DNA from: Pseudocolwellia sp048296855
GTDB taxonomy: Bacteria > Pseudomonadota > Gammaproteobacteria > Enterobacterales > Alteromonadaceae
Direction: 5' to 3' (one strand)
NCBI GenBank assembly: GCA_048296855.1
Contig: CP182631.1
DNA: 64,000 nucleotides
The translations under genes were made by a program, and so were the position numbers. The notes under the pieces were generated by a model. The model ran no database searches. It saw only the letters and a program-made list of their open reading frames with translations, and was not told where the DNA came from. Positions 45,886-56,055 of the stretch are shown here, piece after piece (position 1 is the stretch's first letter; every line of letters begins with the position of its first letter).

Positions 45886-46380
45886 ATGGCTATCAATCTT
45901 GATGACAAAAAAGCAATTGTTGCTGAAGTTCAAGAAGCTGCTAGTGGCGCTCAATCAGCTGTAATCGCAGATTCTCGCGGTGTTTCAGTTGAAGCAATAA
46001 CGACTTTACGTAAAGAAGCTCGTGAAAACGGTGTATGGATGAAAGTTATCCGTAATACGTTAGCACGTCGTGCTTTACAAGGTACTGATTACGAATGTGT
46101 TTCTGATACATTAGTTGGTCCATCGTTAATTGCATTTTCAAACGAGCATCCAGGTGCTGCAGCGCGTTTATTTACAAACTTTGCGAAAACTAATCCAGAG
46201 TTTGAATTAAAAGCAGCGGCATTTGAAGGTAATGTAGTTGATGTACAGGTACTTGCAAAACTACCTACATACGACGAAGCTATTGCACGTTTAATGAGCG
46301 TTATGAAAGAAGCATCTGCTGGCAAATTATGCCGCACGATTGCTGCAGTACGCGATCAGAAAGAGCAAGAAGCTGCCTAA
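45886..46380 (+). CDS. rplJ: 50S ribosomal protein L10
   Basis: L10 anchors the L7/L12 dimers on the ribosome and is the translational repressor of its own operon. The start is ATG 45886 (MAINLDDKKAIVAEVQEAAS), which matches the family and has GGAG at 45873-45876; the frame is open further upstream. The 164 residues include ADSRGVSVEAITTLRKEARE, VIRNTLARRAL and the C-terminal helix AIARLMSVMKEASAGKLCRT that holds L7/L12. Confidence 0.98.
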   Translation: MAINLDDKKAIVAEVQEAASGAQSAVIADSRGVSVEAITTLRKEARENGVWMKVIRNTLARRALQGTDYECVSDTLVGPSLIAFSNEHPGAAARLFTNFAKTNPEFELKAAAFEGNVVDVQVLAKLPTYDEAIARLMSVMKEASAGKLCRTIAAVRDQKEQEAA

Positions 46381-46480
46381 TTATTGTTTATCTTTTATAT
46401 ATAAGAAAACAATTTGCACTTTTTGTATTTATAGTTATTTATAACAATCATGAGATTGTTACTTAAACAGGAAATTTATA

Positions 46481-46849
46481 ATGTCTATTTCTAAAGACGA
46501 TATCCTAAACGCTATTGCTGAAATGTCAGTAATGGATGTAGTTGCTTTAGTTGAAGCAATGGAAGAAAAATTCGGCGTATCTGCTGCTGCTGCTGTTGCA
46601 GTTGCTGGTGGTGATGCTGGTGGTTCTGCTGAAGAGCAAACTGAATTCGACGTAATCTTAACAGGTTTCGGTGAGAAGAAAGTTGCAGTAATCAAAGCGG
46701 TACGTGGCGCAACTGGTCTTGGCTTAAAAGAAGCTAAAGACTTAGTAGAGTCTGCACCTAAAGCACTTAAAGAAGGTGTTGAAAAAGCTGAAGCTGAAGA
46801 ACTTAAGAAAGCTCTTGAAGAAGCTGGTGCTTCTGTTGAGATCAAATAA
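46481..46849 (+). CDS. rplL: 50S ribosomal protein L7/L12
   Basis: L7/L12 is the multicopy stalk protein that recruits translation GTPases. The 122 residues show the N-terminal dimerisation domain (DDILNAIAEMSVMDVVALVE), an Ala/Gly-rich hinge (AAAAVAVAGGDAGG) and the globular domain (EFDVILTGFGEKKVAVIKAV, GLGLKEAKDLVESAPK). CAGGAA upstream of ATG 46481 is the ribosome binding site, and a small hairpin (aacaatc/gattgtt, 46443-46460) precedes it. Confidence 0.98.
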   Translation: MSISKDDILNAIAEMSVMDVVALVEAMEEKFGVSAAAAVAVAGGDAGGSAEEQTEFDVILTGFGEKKVAVIKAVRGATGLGLKEAKDLVESAPKALKEGVEKAEAEELKKALEEAGASVEIK

Positions 46850-46886
46850 TCTGTTTTTAAATAGATTATTTGCCTGAAAAGGCAAT

Positions 46887-46917
46887 GGCTGGTGATTTAA
46901 AAGTCACCGGCCTTTTT
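46887..46917 (+). terminator. Attenuator between rplL and rpoB
   Basis: ggctggtga (46887-46895) pairs with tcaccggcc (46904-46912) with one wobble, followed by five T residues. A partial terminator here is well known in E. coli and lowers rpoBC expression relative to rplJL. Confidence 0.8.
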
Positions 46918-47050
46918 GCGCTAAAGAAAGTGGGTTTTTATAGCCCCAAACAGTGCATTATTGACGTCTAGACGTAGATGTCACTGTAATACTCTGCCAA
47001 ATATAATGTATATAGGCAGTTCGGTCATAACCAGCTAGCTGAGGAACCCC

Positions 47051-50000
47051 ATGGCTTACTCATACTTTGAGAAGAAGCGAATTAGAAAGGACTTTGGTAA
47101 AAGTACACAAGTAATGGATTATCCATTTCTGTTGTCTATCCAATTAGAATCTTTCCGCAAGTTTATAGATATTGATCCGACAGGTGAAACAGGCCTAGAA
47201 GCTGCGTTTCGTTCTATTTTTCCAATTAAAGCGTATTCTGGTAGTTCAGAATTACAATATGTTAGTTACCGTTTAGGTGAACCGTTATTTGACGTTAAAG
47301 AATGTCAAATTCGTGGTGTAACCTATTCTGCTCCATTACGTGTAAAGCTTCGTTTAGTTGTATACGATAAAGAAGCAGCAGCTGGTACGGTAAAAGATAT
47401 TAAAGAACAAGAAGTATACATGGGCGAAATCCCATTGATGACTGAAAACGGAACGTTTGTTATTAATGGTACAGAGCGTGTAATCGTATCTCAATTACAT
47501 CGTTCTCCAGGCGTATTCTTTGATCACGATAAAGGTAAAACTCATTCATCAGGTAAAGTGTTATATAACGCACGTGTTATTCCTTACCGTGGTTCATGGT
47601 TAGACTTTGAATTCGATCCAAAAGATAACTTATTTGTACGTATTGACCGTCGTCGTAAATTACCTGCGTCAATTTTATTACGTGCATTAGAATATTCTAC
47701 TGAAGAAATCTTAGATATTTTTTACGATACTACATCGTACGAAATTAAAGGCGATAAGCTTATAATGGAGCTTGTGCCAGAACGTTTACGTGGTGAAACT
47801 GCAACGTTCGATATTAAAGTAGGTAAAGGCGATGTTATTGTTGAGCAAGGTCGTCGTATTACTGCTCGTCATATCCGTTCTTTAGAAAAAGAAAATATAA
47901 CATCATTAGAAGTACCTGCAGAATATATTGTTGGTAAAGTTTTATCTAAAGCATATATTGATAAATCTACAGGTGAAGTTATTGCTGAAGCTAATGCAGA
48001 ATTAACATTAGAATTGTTAGCTGAATTAAGCCAAGCAGGCCATAAGAAAATCTCTACGTTATATATGAACGAATTTGATGTTGGTTCATATATGTCGGAT
48101 ACATTAAGAGTAGATAGTTCAACTAACCGTCTAGAGGCGTTAGTTGAAATTTACCGAATGATGAGACCTGGCGAGCCACCAACTAAAGATGCTGCTGAAA
48201 CATTATTTAATAACTTATTCTTTGCATTAGAGCGTTATGACCTTTCAACTGTTGGTCGTATGAAGTTCAATCGTCGCGTTGGAATTGCTGATGAAATAGG
48301 TGAAGGAATTTTATCTAAAGAAGATATTATTTCAGTCATGAAAACATTAATCGGTATACGTGATGGTAAAGGTGAGGTTGATGATATCGACCATCTTGGT
48401 AACCGCCGTATACGTAGTGTTGGCGAAATGGCCGAAAATCAATTCCGTGTTGGTTTAGTTCGTGTTGAAAGAGCAGTACGTGAACGTTTAAGTTTAGGTG
48501 ACTTAGATGCGATAATGCCGCAAGATTTAATTAACGCTAAGCCTATTTCTGCAGCGGTTAAAGAATTCTTTGGTTCGTCTCAACTTTCACAATTTATGGA
48601 TCAAAACAATCCATTATCTGAAGTTACACATAAACGTCGTATTTCAGCATTAGGCCCAGGTGGTTTAACGCGTGAACGTGCAGGTTTTGAAGTTCGAGAT
48701 GTACATCCAACTCACTATGGTCGTGTTTGTCCAATCGAAACTCCAGAGGGACCAAACATTGGTCTGATCAACTCTCTATCATGTTATGCACGTACCAACG
48801 ATTACGGTTTCTTAGAAACTCCTTACCGTAAGTTAGTTGATGGTGTTGTAACTGATGATATTGAATATTTATCAGCAATCGAAGAAGGTAATTTTGTTAT
48901 CGCTCAAGCGAATGCTGAGATGGATAAAGATAATCGATTAACGCAAGAGCATGTACCTTGTCGTCATAAAAATGAATTTACGTTAAAAGCTGCTGATTCA
49001 GTTCAGTATATGGATGTATCTCCACAACAAATCATTTCAGTTGCAGCAAGTTTAATCCCGTTCTTAGAACACGATGATGCCAACCGTGCATTGATGGGAT
49101 CAAACATGCAACGCCAAGCTGTTCCGACATTAAAAGTGGATAAACCACTTGTTGGTACGGGTATGGAAAAAATAGTTGCTGTTGACTCAGGTGTAACTGC
49201 AGTTGCTAAACGTGGTGGTGTTGTAACATATGTTGATGCTTCGCGTATTGTTGTAAAAGTTAACGAAAATGAAATGGTACCTGGTGAAGCCGGTATTGAT
49301 ATTTATAACTTAACTAAATACACACGTTCTAATCAAAATACCTGTATCAATCAACGACCAGTGTGTCGCATGAATGAACCTGTTACTCGTGGTGATGTGT
49401 TAGCTGATGGCCCGTCAACAGATATGGGTGAATTAGCGCTTGGTCAAAACATGCGTATAGCATTCATGCCTTGGAACGGTTACAACTTCGAAGATTCAAT
49501 GTTGTTATCAGAACGTGTAGCGATAGAAGATCGCTTCACAACAATTCACATCCAAGAGTTAACATGTATTGCTCGTGATACTAAATTAGGCTCTGAAGAA
49601 ATAACTTCAGATATCCCTAACGTTGGTGAATCAGCATTATCTAAACTTGATGAAGCGGGTGTTGTATATATTGGTGCTGAAGTTAAAGGTGGCGATATCC
49701 TTGTAGGTAAAGTAACACCTAAAGGCGAAACACAACTAACGCCAGAAGAAAAACTATTACGTGCTATTTTTGGTGAAAAAGCAGCTGATGTTAAAGACAG
49801 CTCTTTACGTGTACCAAATTCGGTTTCAGGTACAATTATCGATGTTCAAATCTTCACTCGTGACGGTGTAGAAAAAGATAAACGTGCTGTTGAAATCGAA
49901 GAAATGCAATTAAAAGAAGTTAAGAAAGATCTTGGCGATGAATTTAGCATTTTAGAAGATGGCATTTATGCACGTGCTAAGAAATTATTACTATCAGCTG

Positions 50001-51079
50001 GATTAAATGAAGCTGATCTTAATAGCATGTCTCGTGACAAGTGGTTAGTTCAAAATTTATCTGATGAAGGGCAACAGTCTGAATTAGAGCAAATTGCAGA
50101 ACAATACGACAACATTAAAGCTGATTTTGATAAGAAGTTTGAAGTTAAGCGTCGTAAAATTACTCAAGGTGATGATCTAGCTCCAGGTGTACTTAAAATT
50201 GTTAAAGTATACTTAGCGGTTAAACGCCACATACAGCCAGGTGATAAAATGGCTGGTCGTCATGGTAACAAAGGTGTTATCTCAAACGTTGTTCCAGTAG
50301 AAGACATGCCATATGACGAACATGGTGTACCGGTTGATATCGTATTGAACCCGTTAGGTGTTCCATCGCGTATGAACATCGGTCAGATCTTAGAAACTCA
50401 TCTAGGTATGGCGTGTCGTGGTATCGGTGAGAAAATTAACCGTATGCTTCAAGCACAGCAAGAAATTCATAAATTACGCAATTTCTTACAAGATGTATAT
50501 AACGTAGGTGAATCTCGTCAAGAAGTAGACGTAGCAAGTTTTTCTGATGATGAAGTTATGCGTTTAGCATCGAACTTACGTGCAGGTTTACCTATTGCAA
50601 CACCAGCATTTGATGGTGCAGCAGAGAAAGAAATTAAAGAACTATTTAAACTAGCTGATATGCCTGAAAGTGGACAATTTACGTTAACTGATGGTCGTAC
50701 AGGTCGTGAATTTGAACGTCCAGTAACAGTTGGTTACATGTACATGTTAAAACTAAACCATTTAGTTGATGACAAAATGCATGCACGTTCTACTGGTTCA
50801 TACTCACTTGTAACGCAACAACCTCTTGGTGGTAAAGCACAATTTGGTGGTCAGCGTTTTGGTGAGATGGAAGTATGGGCACTTGAAGCATACGGTGCTG
50901 CATATACTCTACAAGAAATGCTAACAGTTAAATCAGATGATGTTAACGGTCGCACTAAGATGTATAAAAACTTAGTAGATGGTGATCATCGTATGGAACC
51001 AGGTATTCCTGAGTCGTTCAACGTATTGTTGAAAGAGATTCGTTCGTTAGGTATTAACATCGAATTAGATCAAGAATAG
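47051..51079 (+). CDS. rpoB: RNA polymerase beta subunit
   Basis: RpoB forms one pincer and part of the active centre of RNA polymerase. At 1342 residues it has the same length as E. coli RpoB. The rifampicin cluster reads QLSQFMDQNNPLSE, then THKRRISALGPGGL, that is, wild type at the usual resistance positions. Other landmarks are EDSMLLSERV, GRHGNKGVISNVVPVEDMP and the C-terminal GGKAQFGGQRFGEMEVWALE. GAGGAA precedes ATG 47051. Confidence 0.99.
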   Translation: MAYSYFEKKRIRKDFGKSTQVMDYPFLLSIQLESFRKFIDIDPTGETGLEAAFRSIFPIKAYSGSSELQYVSYRLGEPLFDVKECQIRGVTYSAPLRVKLRLVVYDKEAAAGTVKDIKEQEVYMGEIPLMTENGTFVINGTERVIVSQLHRSPGVFFDHDKGKTHSSGKVLYNARVIPYRGSWLDFEFDPKDNLFVRIDRRRKLPASILLRALEYSTEEILDIFYDTTSYEIKGDKLIMELVPERLRGETATFDIKVGKGDVIVEQGRRITARHIRSLEKENITSLEVPAEYIVGKVLSKAYIDKSTGEVIAEANAELTLELLAELSQAGHKKISTLYMNEFDVGSYMSDTLRVDSSTNRLEALVEIYRMMRPGEPPTKDAAETLFNNLFFALERYDLSTVGRMKFNRRVGIADEIGEGILSKEDIISVMKTLIGIRDGKGEVDDIDHLGNRRIRSVGEMAENQFRVGLVRVERAVRERLSLGDLDAIMPQDLINAKPISAAVKEFFGSSQLSQFMDQNNPLSEVTHKRRISALGPGGLTRERAGFEVRDVHPTHYGRVCPIETPEGPNIGLINSLSCYARTNDYGFLETPYRKLVDGVVTDDIEYLSAIEEGNFVIAQANAEMDKDNRLTQEHVPCRHKNEFTLKAADSVQYMDVSPQQIISVAASLIPFLEHDDANRALMGSNMQRQAVPTLKVDKPLVGTGMEKIVAVDSGVTAVAKRGGVVTYVDASRIVVKVNENEMVPGEAGIDIYNLTKYTRSNQNTCINQRPVCRMNEPVTRGDVLADGPSTDMGELALGQNMRIAFMPWNGYNFEDSMLLSERVAIEDRFTTIHIQELTCIARDTKLGSEEITSDIPNVGESALSKLDEAGVVYIGAEVKGGDILVGKVTPKGETQLTPEEKLLRAIFGEKAADVKDSSLRVPNSVSGTIIDVQIFTRDGVEKDKRAVEIEEMQLKEVKKDLGDEFSILEDGIYARAKKLLLSAGLNEADLNSMSRDKWLVQNLSDEGQQSELEQIAEQYDNIKADFDKKFEVKRRKITQGDDLAPGVLKIVKVYLAVKRHIQPGDKMAGRHGNKGVISNVVPVEDMPYDEHGVPVDIVLNPLGVPSRMNIGQILETHLGMACRGIGEKINRMLQAQQEIHKLRNFLQDVYNVGESRQEVDVASFSDDEVMRLASNLRAGLPIATPAFDGAAEKEIKELFKLADMPESGQFTLTDGRTGREFERPVTVGYMYMLKLNHLVDDKMHARSTGSYSLVTQQPLGGKAQFGGQRFGEMEVWALEAYGAAYTLQEMLTVKSDDVNGRTKMYKNLVDGDHRMEPGIPESFNVLLKEIRSLGINIELDQE

Positions 51080-51124
51080 CAAATAACTGATTTGCTGGCT
51101 TTTTGTTATAAAGGTTAGTACATG

Positions 51125-51146
51125 GAGAGAGTAGAAATACTCTCTC
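51125..51146 (+). promoter_or_regulatory. Hairpin with GAAA tetraloop between rpoB and rpoC
   Basis: gagagagta (51125-51133) and tactctctc (51138-51146) form a perfect 9-base stem closed by GAAA, 28 bases before the rpoC start. With no T tract it is more likely a processing or stability element than a terminator. Confidence 0.6.
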
Positions 51147-51174
51147 GCGTATTTAACTCCGACAGGAGAATAGT

Positions 51175-54100
51175 GTGAAAGATTTACTTAAGTTTCTTAA
51201 GCAACAAAATCAAACAGAAGAGTTCGATGGTATTCGCATCGGGCTAGCATCACCAGATATGATCCGCTCATGGTCATTTGGTGAAGTTAAAAAACCAGAA
51301 ACAATTAACTATCGTACGTTCAAACCTGAGCGTGATGGTTTGTTCTGTGCGCGTATATTTGGACCAGTTAAAGACTACGAATGTCTTTGTGGTAAATATA
51401 AGCGTCTTAAGCACCGTGGTGTTATTTGTGAAAAATGTGGCGTTGAAGTTACATTAACTAAAGTTCGTCGTGACCGTATGGGTCACATCGAATTAGCAAG
51501 CCCAGTTGCGCATATTTGGTTCTTAAAATCATTACCTTCACGTATTGGTTTATTACTAGACATGACATTACGTGATATCGAACGTGTACTATATTTCGAA
51601 TCATACGTAGTAACAGAACCAGGTTTAACGACTTTAGAAAAGAGCCAAATTCTTACTGAAGAAGAATACCTAGATGCTTTAGAAGAGCATGGCGATGAGT
51701 TTGATGCGAAAATGGGTGCTGAAGCAGTACTTGCATTATTGCAACAAATCGACCTTGACGGTGAAGTTGCGCAAATGCGTGAAGAACTTCCTGAAATTGG
51801 TTCTGAAACTAAACGTAAGAAAATCACTAAACGTTTAAAATTAATGGAAGCATTCGCTGCTTCAGGCAACAAGCCTGAGTGGATGATTATGTCTGTTCTT
51901 CCAATCTTACCACCTGATTTACGTCCTCTAGTTCCACTAGATGGTGGTCGTTTTGCTACGTCTGATTTGAACGATTTATACCGTCGTGTAATTAACCGTA
52001 ACAATCGCCTTAAACGTCTTCTTGATCTGGTTGCTCCAGATATTATCGTACGTAACGAAAAGCGTATGTTACAAGAATCTGTAGATGCATTATTAGATAA
52101 TGGTCGTCGTGGTAGAGCTATTACTGGTTCAAACAAACGTCCATTAAAATCGCTTGCTGATATGATCAAAGGTAAGCAAGGTCGCTTCCGTCAAAACTTA
52201 CTAGGTAAACGTGTAGATTACTCTGGTCGTTCTGTAATTACCGTTGGTCCAACACTACGTTTACATCAATGTGGTTTACCTAAGAAAATGGCACTTGAGT
52301 TATTCAAACCATTTATTTACGGTAAATTAGAAGCTCGTGGTTTAGCGACTACAATCAAAGCGGCTAAAAAATTAGTTGAACGTGAAGGCGCTGAAGTTTG
52401 GGATGTACTTGATGAAGTTATCCGTGAACATCCAGTTATGCTTAACCGTGCACCAACACTTCATAGATTAGGTATTCAAGCTTTTGAGCCTGTTCTTATT
52501 GAAGGTAAAGCAATCCATTTACACCCATTAGTTTGTGCGGCATACAATGCCGATTTCGATGGTGACCAAATGGCGGTACACGTACCATTAACTATCGAAG
52601 CTCAAATGGAAGCTCGTACGTTAATGATGTCGACAAATAACGTACTTTCTCCAGCTAACGGTGATCCAATCATCGTACCATCGCAAGATGTTGTATTAGG
52701 TTTATATTACCTAACGCGTGATCGTGTAAATGGTAAAGGTGAAGGTATGGTTTTTGCTGACACTAAAGAAGCTGAGAAAGCATACCGTACTGATGTAGCT
52801 GAATTACATGCACGTGTTAAAATTCGTATTACTGAACATGTTCGTAATGCTGAAGGTGTATTAGAAGCTCGTACGTCATTACGTGATACTACAGTAGGTC
52901 GTGCTATTTTATGGCAAGTATGTCCAGACGGTTTACCGTATGACTTAATTGACCAACCACTTGGTAAAAAACCTATTTCGAAACTGATTAACCATGCTTA
53001 CCGTAACCTTGGTTTAAAAGAAACGGTAATGTTTGCTGACCATATCATGTACACAGGTTTCCATTACGCAATGGTAGCTGGTGCATCTGTTGGTATTGAT
53101 GACATGGTTATTCCTGCTGCTAAGTACACAATCATTGAAGACGCTGAAGAAGAAGTTGCTGAAATTCAAACACAGTTTGAACAAGGTCTTGTTACAGCGG
53201 GTGAGAAGTACAACAAGGTAATCGATATTTGGTCATCTGCTAACGAAAAAGTTTCGAAAGCGATGATGGATAACTTATCTAAAGAAACGGTTATAAATCG
53301 TGATGGTGAGCCGGAAGAACAAGACTCTTTCAACTCAATCTTTATGATGGCCGATTCTGGAGCTCGTGGTAGTGCCGCGCAAATACGTCAGCTTGCGGGT
53401 ATGCGTGGTCTGATGGCTAAACCAGATGGTTCAATCATTGAAACGCCTATTACAGCTAACTTCCGTGAAGGTCTTAACGTATTACAATACTTTATCTCGA
53501 CACATGGTGCGCGTAAAGGTCTTGCCGATACAGCACTTAAAACAGCTAACTCGGGTTACTTAACTCGTCGTTTAGTTGATGTTGCACAAGATTTAGTCGT
53601 AACTGAACATGACTGTGGCACATATGATGGTCTACTAATGACACCACTGATCGAAGGTGGTGATGTTGTTGAACCATTAAGAGAACGTGTACTTGGTCGT
53701 GTAGTTGCAGAAGATGTATTAAAGCCTGGTACTGAAGAAGTTCTTTTACCTCGAAATACACTTATTGACGAAGCATTTTGTGATTTCATTGAAGAAAATT
53801 CAGTGGATCAAATGATGGTACGTTCAATTATTACTTGTAAAACAGATTTTGGTATTTGTGCACATTGTTACGGTCGTGATTTGGCTCGTGGTCATATGAT
53901 CAACCAAGGTGAAGCAATTGGTGTTGTGGCAGCACAATCAATTGGTGAACCAGGTACACAGTTAACCATGCGTACGTTCCATATCGGTGGTGCTGCATCT
54001 CGTGCATCAGCAGAGAACAACGTTCAGGTTAAGAATAACGGTACTTTAAAACTTCAAAATGCGAAGTATGTAACTAACTCTGAAAATCACTTAGTTATTA

Positions 54101-55371
54101 CATCACGTTCATCAGAACTAACAGTAATTGATGAACATGGTCGTGAGAAAGAGCGCTATAAAGTTCCATACGGTTCTGTAATTTCTAAACAAGACGGTGA
54201 AGAGCTAAATGCTGGTGACATCATTGCTAATTGGGATCCGCATACGCATCCAATTATTACTGAGGTTGGTGGTAGAGTTCAATTTGTTGAATTGATCGAC
54301 GGTGTAACTATGGTTCGCCAAACTGATGAATTAACAGGTTTATCTAGTATTGTTGTAACTGATGCTGGTCAACGTAACTCTGCAGGTAAAGAGATGCGTC
54401 CTATGGTTAAGCTAATTGATGCTAAAGGTAATGATGTAATGATTGCTGGTACAGAAATTCCAGCACAATACTACTTGCCAGGTAACGCGATTGTTAACCT
54501 AGAAGATGGTGCAGAAGTAAACATTGGTGACGCGTTAGCTCGTATTCCTCAAGAAAGCTCAAAAACTCGTGATATCACGGGTGGTCTACCTCGTGTTGCT
54601 GATTTATTTGAAGCACGTAAGCCTAAGCTACCAGCTATTCTGGCAGAGAAAACAGGTATTATCGGCTTTGGTAAAGAAACTAAAGGTAAAGTTCGTTTAT
54701 TAATCACTCAACCAAGTGGTGAAGTATACGAAGAAATGATCCCTAAAATGCGTCAACTTACTGTGTTCGAAGGTGAATCAGTACTTAAAGGTGAAGTTAT
54801 CGCCGACGGTCCAGAATCTCCACACGACATTTTACGACTACGTGGTGTAGCGCCTGTTGCTAATTACATAGTAAACGAAGTACAAGAAGTATATCGTTTA
54901 CAAGGTGTAAAAATTAACGACAAGCACATCGAAGTTATCGTTCGTCAAATGATCCGTAAGTGTGAAATTTTAGACGCTGGTGATAGTGATTTCTTAAAAG
55001 GTGAACAGCTAGAAGTTGCTCATGTAAATATTGCAAATCGTGAATTGGAAGCACAAGGTAAAAAACCTGCTGAATACGAAATGCAAATGATGGGTATTAC
55101 TAAAGCATCACTTTCTACTGATTCATTTATCTCTGCTGCTTCTTTCCAAGAAACAACACGTGTTCTAACTGAAGCTGCTGTAGCAGGTAAGAAAGATAAC
55201 TTACGTGGCTTGAAAGAAAACGTAATTGTTGGTCGATTAATACCTGCTGGTACGGGTTATTCATACCACCAAGAAAGAGCACGTAAGCGTAATGCTGTAC
55301 CTGTTGAAGAAGTAACAGTATCTGTTGATGACGCAGCGCAGGCGTTAACAGATGCATTGAATGCAGATTAA
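51175..55371 (+). CDS. rpoC: RNA polymerase beta' subunit
   Basis: RpoC carries the catalytic magnesium site of RNA polymerase. The 1398 residues start from GTG 51175 (MKDLLKFLKQQNQTEEFDGI) with AGGAG at 51164-51168; E. coli rpoC also uses GTG. Visible motifs are the zinc ribbon (CLCGKY, then GVICEKCG), the active-site NADFDGDQM, and the second zinc site CKTDFGICAHCYG. The C-terminal tail is acidic. Two hairpins follow the stop. Confidence 0.99.
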   Translation: MKDLLKFLKQQNQTEEFDGIRIGLASPDMIRSWSFGEVKKPETINYRTFKPERDGLFCARIFGPVKDYECLCGKYKRLKHRGVICEKCGVEVTLTKVRRDRMGHIELASPVAHIWFLKSLPSRIGLLLDMTLRDIERVLYFESYVVTEPGLTTLEKSQILTEEEYLDALEEHGDEFDAKMGAEAVLALLQQIDLDGEVAQMREELPEIGSETKRKKITKRLKLMEAFAASGNKPEWMIMSVLPILPPDLRPLVPLDGGRFATSDLNDLYRRVINRNNRLKRLLDLVAPDIIVRNEKRMLQESVDALLDNGRRGRAITGSNKRPLKSLADMIKGKQGRFRQNLLGKRVDYSGRSVITVGPTLRLHQCGLPKKMALELFKPFIYGKLEARGLATTIKAAKKLVEREGAEVWDVLDEVIREHPVMLNRAPTLHRLGIQAFEPVLIEGKAIHLHPLVCAAYNADFDGDQMAVHVPLTIEAQMEARTLMMSTNNVLSPANGDPIIVPSQDVVLGLYYLTRDRVNGKGEGMVFADTKEAEKAYRTDVAELHARVKIRITEHVRNAEGVLEARTSLRDTTVGRAILWQVCPDGLPYDLIDQPLGKKPISKLINHAYRNLGLKETVMFADHIMYTGFHYAMVAGASVGIDDMVIPAAKYTIIEDAEEEVAEIQTQFEQGLVTAGEKYNKVIDIWSSANEKVSKAMMDNLSKETVINRDGEPEEQDSFNSIFMMADSGARGSAAQIRQLAGMRGLMAKPDGSIIETPITANFREGLNVLQYFISTHGARKGLADTALKTANSGYLTRRLVDVAQDLVVTEHDCGTYDGLLMTPLIEGGDVVEPLRERVLGRVVAEDVLKPGTEEVLLPRNTLIDEAFCDFIEENSVDQMMVRSIITCKTDFGICAHCYGRDLARGHMINQGEAIGVVAAQSIGEPGTQLTMRTFHIGGAASRASAENNVQVKNNGTLKLQNAKYVTNSENHLVITSRSSELTVIDEHGREKERYKVPYGSVISKQDGEELNAGDIIANWDPHTHPIITEVGGRVQFVELIDGVTMVRQTDELTGLSSIVVTDAGQRNSAGKEMRPMVKLIDAKGNDVMIAGTEIPAQYYLPGNAIVNLEDGAEVNIGDALARIPQESSKTRDITGGLPRVADLFEARKPKLPAILAEKTGIIGFGKETKGKVRLLITQPSGEVYEEMIPKMRQLTVFEGESVLKGEVIADGPESPHDILRLRGVAPVANYIVNEVQEVYRLQGVKINDKHIEVIVRQMIRKCEILDAGDSDFLKGEQLEVAHVNIANRELEAQGKKPAEYEMQMMGITKASLSTDSFISAASFQETTRVLTEAAVAGKKDNLRGLKENVIVGRLIPAGTGYSYHQERARKRNAVPVEEVTVSVDDAAQALTDALNAD

Positions 55372-55405
55372 TTAAGATCAGCATTTAAAGTAGAATATTA
55401 GGTAA

Positions 55406-55433
55406 AGTAAGCTGTAAAACTTGACAGCTTACT
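55406..55433 (+). repeat. First hairpin after rpoC
   Basis: agtaagctgt (55406-55415) and acagcttact (55424-55433) form a 10-base perfect stem with an 8-base loop and no T run. It may act with the next hairpin in 3' end formation. Confidence 0.5.
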
Positions 55434-55449
55434 ACTTGACCTATAGAAT

Positions 55450-55504
55450 TCCGCGACCTTATATTCTGTACTAGTTATGTATAAAATATAAGGTCGCGGA
55501 TTTT
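55450..55504 (+). terminator. Long-stem terminator at the end of rplJL-rpoBC
   Basis: A 16-base perfect inverted repeat (tccgcgaccttatatt at 55450-55465, complement at 55485-55500) with a 19-base loop and TTTT. A TTGACC (55436) and TATATT (55460) that could be an rpsL promoter overlap its left arm. Confidence 0.65.
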
Positions 55505-55574
55505 CACGTTTATAAGGGTATGAATTTCTTATTGATTGGGATTTATACAAGTTTAACTAATCGGGAGCTATTTA

Positions 55575-55949
55575 ATGGCAACTATTAACCAATTAGTACG
55601 TAAACCTCGTGTAAGACAAGTAACAAAAAGTAATGTTCCGGCATTACAAGCTTGTCCACAACGTCGTGGCGTATGTACTCGTGTGTATACAACTACACCA
55701 AAAAAACCAAACTCAGCACTACGTAAAGTTGCTCGTGTTCGTTTAACTAACGGCTTCGAAGTTACTTCATATATCGGTGGTGAAGGTCACAACTTACAAG
55801 AGCATAGCGTTATATTAATTCGCGGTGGTCGTGTTAAAGATTTACCAGGTGTGCGTTATCACACTGTTCGTGGCGCACTAGATTGTTCTGGTGTAAGCGA
55901 TAGAAGACAAGGCCGTTCTAAATACGGTGCTAAACGACCTAAATCTTAA
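55575..55949 (+). CDS. rpsL: 30S ribosomal protein S12
   Basis: S12 lies at the decoding centre. The 124 residues include PKKPNSALRKVARVRLTNGF and VKDLPGVRYHTVRG, with the two Lys positions of streptomycin resistance in their wild-type state. It opens the str operon (rpsL-rpsG-fusA-tuf). GGGAGC ahead of ATG 55575 is the ribosome binding site. Confidence 0.98.
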   Translation: MATINQLVRKPRVRQVTKSNVPALQACPQRRGVCTRVYTTTPKKPNSALRKVARVRLTNGFEVTSYIGGEGHNLQEHSVILIRGGRVKDLPGVRYHTVRGALDCSGVSDRRQGRSKYGAKRPKS

Positions 55950-56055
55950 GTTTCCCTATCTCTGCTCAATTTAAGTGGGCAAGATTAGAAACGTTAAGTA
56001 AGGCCAAATAATATATTACATTTTGGGTTAATCCTGAATACAACGGAGAATTAAG

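Noticed and set aside
51483..52169. 228-codon reverse-strand frame inside rpoC
   Set aside because: It is antisense to a highly conserved, codon-adapted gene; its Ser/Arg-rich composition is what the complement of such codons gives.
55436..55465. rpsL promoter TTGACC-18-TATATT
   Set aside because: Plausible position, but the -10 lies in the left arm of the rpoC terminator and the match is moderate; mentioned with the terminator but not called as a feature.
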